The notes beneath the pieces are model-generated. The model ran no database searches. It was given only the letters and a program-made list of their open reading frames with translations, and was not told the DNA's origin. A DNA stretch of 64,000 nt from Bathynomus jamesi (Eukaryota; Arthropoda; Malacostraca; Isopoda; Cirolanidae), in contig JAJOZX010005611.1 of NCBI GenBank assembly GCA_023014485.1, forward strand, positions 129,001 to 193,000, written 5' to 3'. Below, piece after piece: positions 21,341 through 31,743 of the stretch (positions within the stretch are counted from its first letter, which is position 1; every line of letters begins with the position of its first letter). The position numbers and the translations under genes are program-made.

Positions 21341-21481
21341 TGATGACGTTACCTTTAATCAATATGGATAATGCCTTCTCTTTTTAAGTTCTGAATGCTG
21401 ATTAAAATGTAATAGAGTAATACAGTAATACTGATACTTATTAGTACTAATAGGTTGTAAAGAGATAATACAAACATAAAC

Positions 21482-21693
21482 GGCAAGGCATCCTTTGACA
21501 ATTTCCTCCATAGTAAGGGTCCTCATGCAGGAAAGCGCGTCTGCCACAGGGTCCTCTGTGGTATCATTCCAACAATCTACTGCTTTCGCTTCCAATATGA
21601 ATGACCCCTGTGGGTCGGGGTCGTGAGCCCACGCCTCAAGCGCTGACCCACTCTCCATTATGACACGATGCAGCAACTGAGACTCGTGTTCAT
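21482..21693 (-). CDS. Carboxylesterase exon (HRVIMESGSA)
   Basis: The minus-strand exon of 212 bp has acceptor attccag at 21694. The first two bases complete an Asp codon with exon 22960-23074. It reads DEHESQLLHRVIMESGSALE, then AWAHDPDPQGSFILEA, VDCWNDTTEDPVADALSCM, and RTLTMEEIVKG. LLHRVIxxSGSAL follows the nucleophile elbow in all type-B carboxylesterases, and the C...LSCMR block is the usual disulphide-loop region. The donor gcc|gtttat at 21481 is weak, but gives the right phase for exon 13987-14200. Its mirror copy would fall just beyond the right end of the window. Confidence 0.85.
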
Positions 21694-22673
21694 CTGGAAT
21701 GAAAGGCGTGAGACGAGTTGAAAGGGTGTCGAAGAAGGAGGAAGAACATCATTATAAAGTAGTTACCCGAGACCGGAAGCAATGCCTACAGCGCTTCCGA
21801 TAGACACGAGAGACCGGAAAGATGGAAATTGTGTAAAGGAGAAAGACTTCACACGGTCTCCATGATATTGAACATCATAAGACTAAGCAAACTGTAGTCA
21901 ATAAAGTTTGCCTATGATACTGGGTTTTATGCGCACCCTGCTTATGGAAGAATAAAAAGAATAACTTAGAACTGCGCATGCGCATAATAGCAACTTTCAA
22001 CACGAACAAATGAAAACTATTCTTAGGGTGATTTCTATCCTCATTTGAGAAAGGTTAAGGATGTCTTGTAATCGAAACAGGGTCTCCGTAATAAAATAAT
22101 TTTTCTCGTGAATTTCTCGACTCAAGTATGTTGTGCCGTGTTAAGGCGTGTCCATACTTAAGCGAACATACGAAAAAAACGTTTGTTGAACGTTCAACGA
22201 ACGTTTAACGAATGTTTGCACCTTGTTCAACAAACATTCAGCGAACGTTCCATTCCGATTATGCATCAATGGTAAATAAGTTCGTTAAATGTTCTTGAAA
22301 TGTTTGCCAGTTGAAATCATGCTGTCATTGGGTGAAGCGCCGTTCTTTGCTTCTGAAGATATTGTTATACAATGTTACATTTTTTATTTTATTTTTATGA
22401 TTTATTTCACGAGGGTCCCACAACAGTCTCTTATCCTCATAAGTTGGATTAAATGAATTGTCTTCTCTTTATCCCACATCATCACACTCATTTTTGCGCA
22501 CAAAAAGATGAATCAACGCACTCTGAAACACTAACGAATTGTCATGATCAGTGTTGCAGAAATGTTCGCGTCTTCAACTGCATCATTTTGACTACATACT
22601 AACTAACATTCATGATCATATGACATGAAGGAGCGTTTCAGCTTCAATTGTGGAATCCGAACTACCACGGGTC
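21694..22673. other. Intron stretch containing the left edge of visible palindrome
   Basis: No gene was seen. At 22145-22330 a MITE-like unit begins ggcgtgtccatacttaagcg and contains overlapping gttcaacgaacgttt-type near-palindromes. From 22352 on the sequence is the reverse complement of the window's right end. Confidence 0.4.
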
Positions 22674-22781
22674 ACTACAATATCATCTTATTGTAGAGGG
22701 AAGTCACCCATCCAAGTACTATACAGATCGAACGTCGCTTAATTTAGCTGATCTTACGGTAAAACGTTGTTGCAATGTAGT
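22674..22781 (-). repeat. 5S rRNA-like pseudogene/SINE head
   Basis: Reversed, this 108-base unit begins actacattgcaacaac. It then holds gatcagctaaattaagcgac (compare gatcaccgaagttaagca of 5S rRNA), gtatagtacttggatgggtg (5S internal control region), and ends gatattgtagt, pairing with actaca. 5S rRNA is about 120 nt; the divergence and the mirrored second copy suggest a 5S-derived SINE or pseudogene, not a working rRNA gene. Confidence 0.7.
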
Positions 22782-22959
22782 TTATCCAGAGGTCACAGGA
22801 TGCAGTTAACGAAACGCCTTTCGTTGAAAGATTAATTAAAATTTACTTACACGAGTCCCCGATTATCGAAAAAACACACTCTCTCTCTCTCTCAGGATAA
22901 CTATAATAAATAATGCGGCGAAATCGCTATGAGAAAGGGAAACAGTGGAAAGACATTAC

Positions 22960-23074
22960 CGTCTTTAACAAGCGGAGAGAACAGCATCCAGGATGCACTT
23001 GCCGCACCCGCGCTTTGGCCGAACACCGTCACTAAACTCGAGTTTCCACCGAAGTAAGAAATATAATCTCGGAC
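22960..23074 (-). CDS. Carboxylesterase exon with catalytic Ser
   Basis: The minus-strand exon of 115 bp has acceptor tatcttag at 23075 and donor acg|gtaatg at 22959. It reads VRDYISYFGGNSSLVTVFG, then QSAGAASASWMLFSPLVKD. FGG-N-xxVTVFGQSAGAAS is the nucleophile elbow, with Ser of GQSAG as catalytic nucleophile. Phase 0 joins it to exon 25292-25365 (ITALRW|VRDYI). The plus-strand copy at 63235-63349 is identical over all 115 bases, while the flanking introns differ. Confidence 0.92.
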
Positions 23075-23272
23075 CTAAGATAAACGAAACGTTTAGTAGG
23101 ATTTGGAATAACTAAATGTTACGTAAATAACTTTCATGGGCTGATGAAAGATCCGGTGCCACTGTTTAGAGGTCCGGTGCCAGTGTCTCCGATAAACTGA
23201 CATAATAAGAAAACCTGAAATAAACTAACTTCATATTATTGCTTTGATTAAAAGTATAACCATTGTATGTTA

Positions 23273-23425
23273 GCGACCCTAGCTCACTGGATAACAGAGT
23301 TTCCCTATAAGCGAAGTGAATACACTGAAGTCTGGGGTTCGAATCCCGATGGCACTGGGCCGCATTAATTAGCCTAAGCGCTGTGCCAGTTTCTTGCCCT
23401 CCTGACTGATTATTATAACCATTGT
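23273..23425 (+). repeat. tRNA-derived SINE
   Basis: It starts gcgaccctagctcactggat (A box), then cctataagcgaagtgaatac, then ggttcgaatcccgatgg (B box), followed by a body (cattaattagcctaagcgct ... cctgactgattattat). Related degenerate copies lie at 5095-5265 and 7198-7262; the mirrored copy is at 62881-63034. Confidence 0.75.
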
Positions 23426-23442
23426 GTATATATATATAATAT

Positions 23443-23475
<33 letters not shown>

Positions 23476-24678
23476 GAAGTAGAGTAAAAAAGTTCGTGAA
23501 CTTTTTTAACAGCCGCTGAACGACTCAGTACTTGTGTGAGTCTTCATGTCTGCGCATGCGCGGATATGTAGGGAAGGTGTGGGCAGAGACTAGGTCTAGA
23601 CTGACTGGCTGAGTCTGGCAGGCGCACTCAGTCAGTGTGCAGAGAGCGTGGAAGGCATCCGCCGCTCCAGGATGTCGCAATTTGAGGAGCGAGCGAACAT
23701 TAATATAAATGGTTTAAGCGTTTCAAGGACGGCCGACAATCACTGGAGGGAAGGCCAGCGGTAGCTCGTAATGAGGAGACCACTGCCTGTGTTTGCGAGA
23801 TCATCAGACAGGACCGTAGACGAACTATTGACGAAGTCGCCAAAATCGTTGGTGTGTCACATGGCACGTGCCATCAAATTCTGAACGATGACCTTAACAT
23901 GCATCGTGTGTGTGTGTGGCCACATTGTCCCACGAAATCTCACAGAGGATCAATGTGAAGAACGGTCCCTCATTAGTGGGGACGTGATTGACGGAGTCAG
24001 TAGTGATCCAGGTATTCTGAACAGGGTTATCACGGGCGGTGAAACTTGGTGCTACCTTTTCGATCCACAATCCAAACGTCAAGCCTCGTACTGGAAGTCA
24101 CCTTCATCACCCAGAAAGCAGACGTTCCGTGCAGACCGCTCAAAGGGGAAGGTGATGCTGGAGAGGTTCTTCGATATCCAGGGCGTCGTTCACCAGGAGT
24201 TCATACCGGAATGGCGTAACGTTATTCACACCATGTACAGAAACATCCTTCGCGTCTCGGAGAAAATATCTGCCGTAAACCCCGCATCTTTGGAAATTTA
24301 GAACCATGACAATACACCAGCTCATCGGTCTCTTTTGATACAAGAGTATCTGACCAAGAATGCCATCACTGTGGTTCCACAACCTCCCTACTCTTCAGAT
24401 CTCGCCCCTGCCGACTACTACCTGTTCCCAAGAATGAAAGCCCTTTTGAAGGGGTGCAGATTCCAGTCAGCAGATGAGGTGAAAGAGGCTACGTCGGGGG
24501 CACTTAAGGAGGTCGCAGGAAAAGGCCTGCTGGAGTGCTTCCAGCAGTGGTACGACCGCTGGCAGGAATGTGTGACAGCGGAAAGGAACTACTTCGAAGG
24601 CAGTGTGCAGTAAAACCGGTCATGATGACAGGTATGGTTGACAAGCAAAAAGTTCACGCACGTTTTGACTCTACCTCA
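23476..24678 (+). mobile_element. Mariner element, about 1.2 kb
   Basis: The termini gaagtagagtaaaaaagttc and, inverted, gaggtagagtcaaaacgtgc are adjacent to TA/CA repeats. The length is standard for a mariner. The transposase (23672-24613) is nearly full length but disabled. Mirrored at 61636-62833. Confidence 0.85.
23672..24613 (+). pseudogene. Mariner transposase with first Asp replaced by Gly
   Basis: MSQFEERANI, then WFKRFKDGRQSLEGRPAV and IDEVAKIVGVSHGTCHQIL (two helix-turn-helix parts), then VPRNLTEDQCEERS. The first catalytic block reads VITGGETWCYLFDP, where mariners have a conserved GDE; the catalytic Asp is Gly in both arms. HDNTPAHRS and SDLAPADYYLFPRMK supply the second and third Asp, 34 residues apart. 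Frameshifts lie near 23715 and 23905, and there is an in-frame TAG at 24299. It ends NYFEGSVQ-stop. Not active. Confidence 0.85.
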
Positions 24679-24980
24679 TATATTCTATCGAAACAGTGTA
24701 GGATTTAAGGCATAAAAATGTTTTCCTTCCTCTGATAGATAAATTTTTGGAAGAAATGAAAAAGGGTCCCTAATTGAACAATTCAAACTGCTTTAATCCA
24801 TCGTTCTGAATACACATTAGTCAGCTATGTACATCCCCTACCTCCGTAGGCGGAGGTAATAGTGACAAACATTTTCAGAAGCCATCCCCTTACTATTTAT
24901 TATTTTGCTTTTGAAGGGGAGTCAGTTATATAATGATAAATTCATAAACTTCTGAAATATTATGATTTCAGTATTTAATA

Positions 24981-25076
24981 AAGTTTGTCCCGCAATCATT
25001 ATGAGCATTATTTCACAACTCTTCCTCCTCCTGACCATCCCTAGTTCCCCACTCCCCATAAAAATAAAAAAATAGC
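24981..25076 (+). mobile_element. Mini-LINE: fused 5' and 3' ends of the 25.7-kb LINE
   Basis: The first half (aagtttgtcccgcaatcatt to cacaactcttcctcctc) is the 5' start of the LINE at 25697. The second half (ctgaccatccctagttcccc to aaaaataaaaaaatagct) is that LINE's 3' end as seen at 28965-29008. The join lies at the shared word ctcttcctcctc. The product is about 96 bp and noncoding. Confidence 0.75.
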
Positions 25077-25187
25077 TGCAAAAATATGTAATTTACTAAA
25101 ATGAAAAGGAAGGAATATTGATGCTTGAAATATAAAACACTTCTGGAGACATTAAATTCACTACCGCGCACACACACACACACACAC

Positions 25188-25230
<43 letters not shown>

Positions 25231-25291
25231 CTTGTTACATGCAAAGTAAATCATCTGCATCAAAGTTAAAAGAAATATCTGCTTGTCTTAC
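25077..25291. repeat. Intron piece with (CA)n-(TA)n microsatellite
   Basis: CA repeats at 25168-25187 pass into TA repeats at 25192-25229. The same site in the right arm (61035-61145) is roughly 45 bp longer. No gene. Confidence 0.9.
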
Positions 25292-25365
25292 CCATCGTAA
25301 TGCCGTTATTTGATCCATGAGCCCCATATTGCCAGGATTATCTGGAGTTCCAGATGCCAAAAAAC
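25292..25365 (-). CDS. Carboxylesterase exon (GFLASG...LMDQITALRW)
   Basis: The minus-strand exon of 74 bp has acceptor tacgcag at 25366 and donor tgg|gtaag at 25291. With one base from exon 30694-30847 it reads GFLASGTPDNPGNMGLMDQ, then ITALRW. This is the conserved GNxGLxDQxxALRW block preceding the nucleophile elbow. The right-arm copy (60899-60972) is identical over 74 bases. Confidence 0.92.
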
Positions 25366-25549
25366 CTGCGTATAATTGCATAATTATAACATTGTTTATA
25401 AGGAGAATTTATACTGAGAAACTTAAAAAAACTATGACGAACTAAGAAAAACCACGAAAAAACCAGGAACACGGAAAAATAATAAAAAAAGAAAAATTAC
25501 TTTTAGACTAAATTTTGTTTAAAAGAAAAATCCATTTTTGATCGAAATA

Positions 25550-25696
25550 CCAATGCGTAGATTTTCATTTAATATTGGATAAAGGTGAGTGGAATGATAA
25601 ATAATGGATAAAGGTGAGTAATAATGGAATTATAGTGGATAAAGATAAGGGGTAAGGGATTTTTAATGGCTAAATGTAAGTACTAAAGGATTAATA
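25550..25696 (+). repeat. Minisatellite, taatggataaaggtaagtaa type (left part)
   Basis: Degenerate tandem units of about 20-30 bp built on ggataaaggtgagtaataat and aggattaataa. The array resumes at 30130-30600 after two LINEs, so the LINEs probably inserted into it. Confidence 0.7.
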
Positions 25697-28600
25697 AAGT
25701 TTGTCCCGCAATCATGATGAGCATTATTTCACAACTCTTCCTCCTCGGAAGAAGGGCCGGACCTATTCTCAACGTGCTATTTTTTAATTTATGGGGAGCA
25801 ATTGCGTGCTTCCCGGACTACTCTTACTCTCCGGCGACATTAAGACTAATCCAGGCCCCACTACAACTTACACATGTCACCATACACAAAGACATAGACA
25901 CAATAGAACCATGAGACACATACAGAAGTATAATATTAACATATTACAGTACAACGTAGATGGCCTCGCAAACAAAATCATGCAGCTTAGGGAATTCGTA
26001 CACAAACAAAACATTCACATAGCACTTATACAAGAAACAAAACTAAAACGCACACACAAAACACCCACCATCCCTGACTTCACGGCGATCCGTCAAGATC
26101 GTACTGGGGGTCACGGGGGTGGACTCATCACTTACATACGTAAAAGCATTAGCTACATTGATGCCACCCAAAACATTACAAACACAATCCAAGCAGATAA
26201 CACGACAGAAATACAGGCAGTTAACATTAAAACACGCGCAAAACACATCACCACACTAATCAACATTTACATCCCACCAAATAGTTCACCTCAGGTGCCA
26301 GCCAATTACAAGCCACAGTTACACAATCTGGCCTCTCTCACTAATGTCATCTTAGGAGGAGACTTCAACGCCAAAGACACTAGTTGGTATCTGCACAACC
26401 AAAGCAACACCAGAGGCGCCAACATAGCCACACAACTAAACAACCTCTTCATTCTTAACAATACAGAAGAACATACACACATACTACATCAAGCAGGATA
26501 CTCAAACTCCTCCCCAGACATAACGTTCTGTTCCCCCTCACTAGCAACACATACACACTGGAGAACAGAAAAACAACTGTCATCAGACCACCTGCCCATC
26601 ATCATTACAACACGTTCTACACTCTGCCCCAACAGCCTTAGGCACACTTACATTAGGAAATACAACCCAAATTACACTAGAGAAATAGCCCACCTCATAA
26701 GGCAACGTAACAACCTCAAACATAGCACACAAACACCACACACAGAAGTCATAAAACAGCAGATACAACATTTCAACACAGAAATAAACAACAAACTTAA
26801 CGAAAAACAAACAGAAACATTTAGGGAATTCATAACAACACTAAACCACTCCACAGATACATCCAGGCTATACAAGACTATAAACAGCATTACCCACTCT
26901 AACAGCGGCATTCACACCTCACACGCGGCTATCTGTCGGAGCCAAAATAATATCCCAACATATACACAACAAGCTAACATTCTAGTTAATCACTACGCAA
27001 AGATAAGTCGCTTAAACAGAGACAACAACCAGAAACATGCAGACAGAAAAACAGCCAGACACAAGAAAACCTACAGACTCGACACGACCATTACACCCTT
27101 CAATACAGACCAGACCACCAAGATCATCAAAAACATTAAGAATTCGAAGGCTACTGGACCAGACAACATATCTAACATACACCTTAAACACTTGGGCTCA
27201 CAGGGAATACTAATACTAGCTCTCACAAACATCAGCACATATTCATACCAACACTGTATTATTCCTGAAATATGGAAACAAGGTAAAATTATTACACTAC
27301 TCAAACCAAACAAAAATCCAACAGAACCAGCTTCCTATAGACCCACTACTTTACTATGCACACCTTCCAAAGTAACAGAAAGGCTAATCTTACAAATCAC
27401 CAAACCACACATACCACTATCGCCTACTTAACATGGATTCAGACTTCACCACTCAACCACTACATTACTCACTAACCTCACGCAGCACATCATGGATGGC
27501 ATGAACTCCAGACGACCAGCTCAACGTACACTATTAGCAACAATAGACATTAGTAAAGCATTTGATGCTATCGCACGCTTCCCTCTCATAACAAAATACT
27601 CAACACAAACATGCACAATAACACCAAAAGGTGGCTGAGCAACTATCTTTCAGGAAGATACTCACATGTCACATTTAATGGCAAGTCATCCAAAAACAAG
27701 CTTTATCCGAACGGGGTCTCTCAAGGCTCTGTTCTCTCACCAACACTCAACTTATACATGCATGACATTCCAACACCCATAGATAACAAGCTTACCTTAT
27801 CATCATATGCAGATGACATCACTCTAACATCCACCCACAACAACATCGACACCGCTACAAATAACCTACAAACATACATAAACAGTATACAAGACTGGCT
27901 CACACACAATAGACTCAAAGTAGCACCCACAAAATCAACCATCACCTTGCTAACAAGCAACACAAAAGAACACCAGATAACTCCACAGCTTACACTAAAC
28001 AACATCAACATTCCACATACTCACAGGACCAAAATACTTGGGGTCACATACAACACATCATTATCTTTTGCAAACCACATTCAGGACATTAAAAATCAAA
28101 TGTACGTCAAGACTTAACACCACGCTTAGGGTACTAACAGGCACAAACTTTGGGCACCAGCAAGAAACAACATCACTCATATACAAACAATATATTCGCT
28201 CAGTTATGGACTATGCTAGCCCATGCTGGGCACCCATTATCTCAAACACCCACATAAACACCTTACAGACAATACAAAACAACGCACTTCGTATCATTAC
28301 AGGATGCACTCAAACAACACCAATAGAACACCTGCACACAGAAACAAAAATACTGAAAGTTAGGGAACATTCAGACATGAGGGGAACACAATCCATGGCA
28401 GCAGCGACAACTAACCCACAATACCCTTGCCACTACATGTACAATCATGCACCGACACCTCGCATCATTAAGGTAACACCCGAGAGACATTATAACCAAA
28501 TACGCCATTCCATACCACGGCCCACAGACATCACACAGTACAGAGAACACATACACACACACACCTAACCCACAAAGCACTGACACGACTCGGTCCGAAT

Positions 28601-29008
28601 GCGGTCTAGGTGCGAAGCCGCCACCCATTAACAGATCAGAGACCAGCCTGAGCAGATCGGATCGAGTTAACTTAGTACGATTCCGATGTGGGACAACACC
28701 CCAACTTACAGACATATAAACACAGACTAGACAACTCCACAGAAGACACCTGCCATCTGTGCCAGGACACACCACAAACAATTGAACACATTATGACAGT
28801 GTACCGCTCTGGCACAACATCGAACACAACACAATATCACTAGTGCGCTGAACCTCTGGTCCACTCCGGAGAGGGCGATCGGTTACCTGCGTGCCGCCGG
28901 CTTGCTCGATCAGGGTGGGCTGATCGGCTAACCAACAACAACAACAACTCTTCCTCCTCCTGACTATCCCTCGTTCTCCACTCCCCATAAAAATAAAAAA
29001 ATAGCTAA
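25697..29008 (+). mobile_element. Jockey/CR1-type LINE, nearly full length
   Basis: The 3.3-kb element runs from aagtttgtcccgcaatcatg to the tail ccataaaaataaaaaaatagc. It encodes an endonuclease, a reverse transcriptase and a C-terminal zinc knuckle, broken by a few frameshifts (see 25791-28950). The interval has an A/C-rich plus strand, unlike its surroundings. It is followed immediately by the 5'-truncated CR1/L2-like LINE at 29010. The mirrored copy at 57279-60570 has more frameshifts. Confidence 0.85.
25791..28950 (+). pseudogene. LINE endonuclease/reverse transcriptase
   Basis: Frame 25791-27431 starts MGSNCVLPGLLLLSGDIKTN and continues PGP: a 2A-like GDIxxNPGP at residues 15-23. The endonuclease follows: ILQYNVDGLANK, LIQETKL, LGGDFNAKDTSW, NSSPDITF, SSDHLPIIIT. 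RT begins with KATGPDNISNIHLKHLG, WKQGKIITLLKPNK and ASYRPTTLL. A stop/frameshift at 27431 interrupts, then HGFRLHHSTTTLLTNL, ATIDISKAFDAIAR, a break at about 27580, GVSQGSVLSPTLNLYMHDI and LSSYADDITLTS (catalytic YADD). Another break lies near 28105. DTCHLCQDTPQTIEHIMT near 28750 is the C-terminal knuckle. Target-primed reverse transcription would be its mode. Three or more breaks make it defective as read. Confidence 0.85.
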
Positions 29009-29009
29009 A

Positions 29010-30128
29010 TTCAACCATTTATAGCTGTTTCCTAGATATAATTAAGGCATATGATGGAGTAAACCACAATATTTTTTTAAAAAAAACTTGAAGACGAAGG
29101 TTCCCATGTACATATTAAATTTATTCAAATTTTGGTATTCCCACCAATCTTTTACTGTTAGGTCGGGCAATGTACTATCCGAATGTTTTGGCTCCTCTTG
29201 CGTGGTGAGACAAGGCTCCTTGCTCTCTCCTATGCTGTTTAATGTGTATATTGAGGGATTAATTGCTTCATTTAATGAGGCAATAGTGGGATGTTGTATA
29301 GATAACACAAGGATAAATAACTTAGTTTATGCCGATGATATGGTCTTAATAAGTCCCTCTGTTAAAGGTCTGGATCGGCTACTAAAAGTCTGCAAAGTGT
29401 ATTCGCAGAAACATGATATTCTTTTTAATGTTACAAAACCTAAGGTTATGCAATTTCATCCTAAAAGCTGTAATCAGCTAGCTGATATTAGATTTAAAAT
29501 GAAAGGTGAAGTAATTGATGAAGTACAAGAGTTTAAGTATTTGGGTCAAACTATTACCAGCTGCTTGAGTGGTGACTCAGATATAAGAAAACAATCTCGA
29601 AGCCTTTGTGCTAAAGCAAATATGACTATAAGGAACTTTCGGTTCTGTACAAGTGAAGCTAAAGACACTCTCTTTCGTACTTTCTGCAGTAATATATACG
29701 GACAGAAACTCTGGGTGAATTATAAAAAAGGTTCTGGCAAAACCCTAAATTTGCTGTACAACAGGTCTTTCAGACTCTTACATAAATTACCCCGAGATGC
29801 TCAGCTTCGCAAATGTTTGCTACCCACAATGTCCTGAGCTTCTCGGAGGTAACAAGACGTGCTCAATACAGTCTAATGCAAAGAATTAAAAAATCAACCA
29901 ACCCGATTAGCCAAGCTATCCATGAATCCTGCCGTTTATCCTCTAACCTAAGGAATTCTTGGTACGAAAATGTCTGTCTGTGGCTCCACTTAACTTTGAC
30001 ATTACCGTATTATTTCTAACCAACTGTATATATTTCTATCCTTAGTATGTGAACTGTTATTATATTAATAATATTTGTCATATGGACTATAGTCTGCCAA
30101 TAAATCTTTTCATTTTCATTTTCATTTC
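29010..30128 (+). mobile_element. CR1/L2-like LINE, 5'-truncated
   Basis: This is the same family as 9960-11472. After an early frameshift a 249-codon frame (29088-29837) reads VRQGSLLSPMLFNVYIEGL, LVYADDMVLISPSVKGLD, EFKYLGQTITSCLSGDSDI, NFRFCTSEAKDTLFRTFC, YNRSFRLLHKLPRDAQLRK. It then shifts to LSFSEVTRRAQYSLMQRIK and stops. It contains the palm and thumb parts of RT, but the fingers are lost at the 5' truncation and no endonuclease remains. It ends in a (TTTTCA)n tail. Mirrored at 56160-57278. Confidence 0.82.
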
Positions 30129-30129
30129 A

Positions 30130-30600
30130 TTAATAATTAATAAGTAAAGGAAAATTAAGCGATTAATAATAGGCGAAGGTAAGTAATAAGTGGTTAACAA
30201 GAGAGTGGATAAAGGTAAGTAATAATAGAAAAAAATAATAAAGGATTAATAAGGGGCGAGGATAAATACGAGGGATTAATATATAATCGGTAAATAATAA
30301 GAGGTTAATAATGGATGAAGGTAAGCAATAACAAATAAAGATAAGTAATAAAGGATTAATAATGAATAAAGGAAAATAGTAAGCGATTAATAATTAGTGA
30401 AGGTAAGTAATAAGTGAGTAATAATGGGTAAAAGTAAGCTATAAAGAGAATAATGGCTAAAAGTAATAATAAAGAATTAACAATGGATAAAGGTAAGTAA
30501 TAATGACGTAATAATAGATATAGGTAAGTAATAATGGATTAATAATGGATAAATGTAATTCATAATGGAGAGTGATAACGATAAAGAATATACAAAAGTA
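30130..30600 (+). repeat. Minisatellite, taatggataaaggtaagtaa type (right part)
   Basis: Units such as aataatggataaaggtaagt and aaaggattaataat recur with variation across the interval. It is continuous in character with 25550-25696. The right-arm mirror is 55715-56158. Confidence 0.75.
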
Positions 30601-30693
30601 TGAGCTCAGTTCCTTATGGTTGTTAAAAGAGTTTCAATAGAGAAAACGTCGGATAAAACATTAATTATAAAAAAAGCTTTTCTTTTCTCTCAC

Positions 30694-30847
30694 CTAAGGA
30701 CCCCAACCTGTATTGAACCATAACCACAATCACGTCTCTGTCCATCAACTTGGTTGGCACATAGAGAGTGGCATCGCCGGTTAGAAAGGACCCTCCGTGG
30801 ATGTAAAACATGACAGGGTATACTATTTCCGGCTTATCAAGAATTGT
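30694..30847 (-). CDS. Carboxylesterase exon with oxyanion HGGS
   Basis: The minus-strand exon of 154 bp has acceptor ttcgcag at 30848 and donor ttag|gtgag at 30693. It reads TILDKPEIVYPVMFYIHGG, then SFLTGDATLYVPTKLMDRD and VIVVMVQYRLGSL. YPVMFYIHGGSF supplies the oxyanion hole, and VIVVxVQYRLG-xLGFL is the strand before the GFLAS block in the next exon (25292-25365), joined in phase 1. The left-arm copy is intact. The right-arm copy (55450-55602) lacks one T near its 3' end. Confidence 0.92.
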
Positions 30848-30919
30848 CTGCGAAAGTATTAATACATTCCACGTTTGATTATAAATTGGTTAGAAATTAA
30901 AACTGAATTTTCACAAAGA

Positions 30920-30955
<36 letters not shown>

Positions 30956-30958
<3 letters not shown>

Positions 30959-31730
30959 GGTGGTGCAAAAGTCTGGACCCATAGGCAATTTACTATATAA
31001 AAAACTTTCGAGTTTTATAATAGTTTTTATAATTTAATTTTTGTTTATATTGGGTTACATTGGGTTGAGGAAGGACACGTGCAATACAGGCCAAGAGTTA
31101 TGGTATGGGTTGCTATGTGGGGAGGTGCGATAATTGGTCCATATTTCTTCCCAGACACTGTAACGGGTGAATCATACCTTAACTTGTTAACAAATTTCCT
31201 TATGCCTCGATTATACGAAATACCATTACAAAATCGGAGAGTTATGTGGTTTCAGCAGGATGGGGCTCCGCCACATTTCGCAAAGGTCGTTCGCAAATTT
31301 TTAGATGAAACATTTCCAGCGAAATGGATTGGACGACGTGGGCCAATTCAATGGCCACCCAGATCTCCAGACTTGACTCCTTTGGATTATTTCTTATGGG
31401 GACACCTTAAATCAGTGGTTTACGTTAACAAACCAAGAACAATACAAGCGCTAAAGGATAACATCACAACAGAAATTGAAGCCATAAGAACGAATATTAC
31501 TATGCTTACAAATGTGCAAAGGTCTTGTGTCAACCGAGTAGAAAAGTGTTTGGAAGAAGATGGACATCAATTCGAACACTTATTGTAAATTCTGAACTAG
31601 AACGTTAAATTTAACATAATTTAGTCACTGGTGTATGGTTAATTAAATTTCATTTCATAATAAACTTCCTGCAGGCCACACTTTTTTTCCATATAAACCG
31701 CCTATGGGTCCAGACTTTTGCACCACCCTG
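30956..31730 (+). mobile_element. Deleted mariner with DD41D-type catalytic domain
   Basis: The termini cagggtggtgcaaaagtctg and its inverted copy (through gacccataggc) lie against TA runs. At 775 bp the element lacks the N-terminal DNA-binding region but keeps the catalytic end (31079-31588). It lies just inside the esterase intron between exons 31744-31895 and 30694-30847. Mirrored at 54538-55306. Confidence 0.85.
31079..31588 (+). pseudogene. Mariner (DD41D) transposase catalytic part
   Basis: A 169-codon frame reads VMVWVAMWGGAIIGPYFF, RVMWFQQDGAPPHFAKVV, WIGRRGPIQWPPRSPDLTPL, DYFLWGHLKSVVYVNKP and ends DGHQFEHLL-stop. The Asp of FQQDGA and the Asp of PLDYF are separated by 41 residues, as in rosa/DD41D mariners. 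The first catalytic Asp and the helix-turn-helix region are deleted. The right-arm copy (54,687-55,219) is split by single-base indels. Confidence 0.82.
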
Positions 31731-31743
31731 TATATATACTTAC

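Noticed and set aside
23476..24678. A SETMAR-like domesticated mariner gene.
   Set aside because: There is no SET domain or host exon joined to it, both TIRs are present, and the frame is broken.
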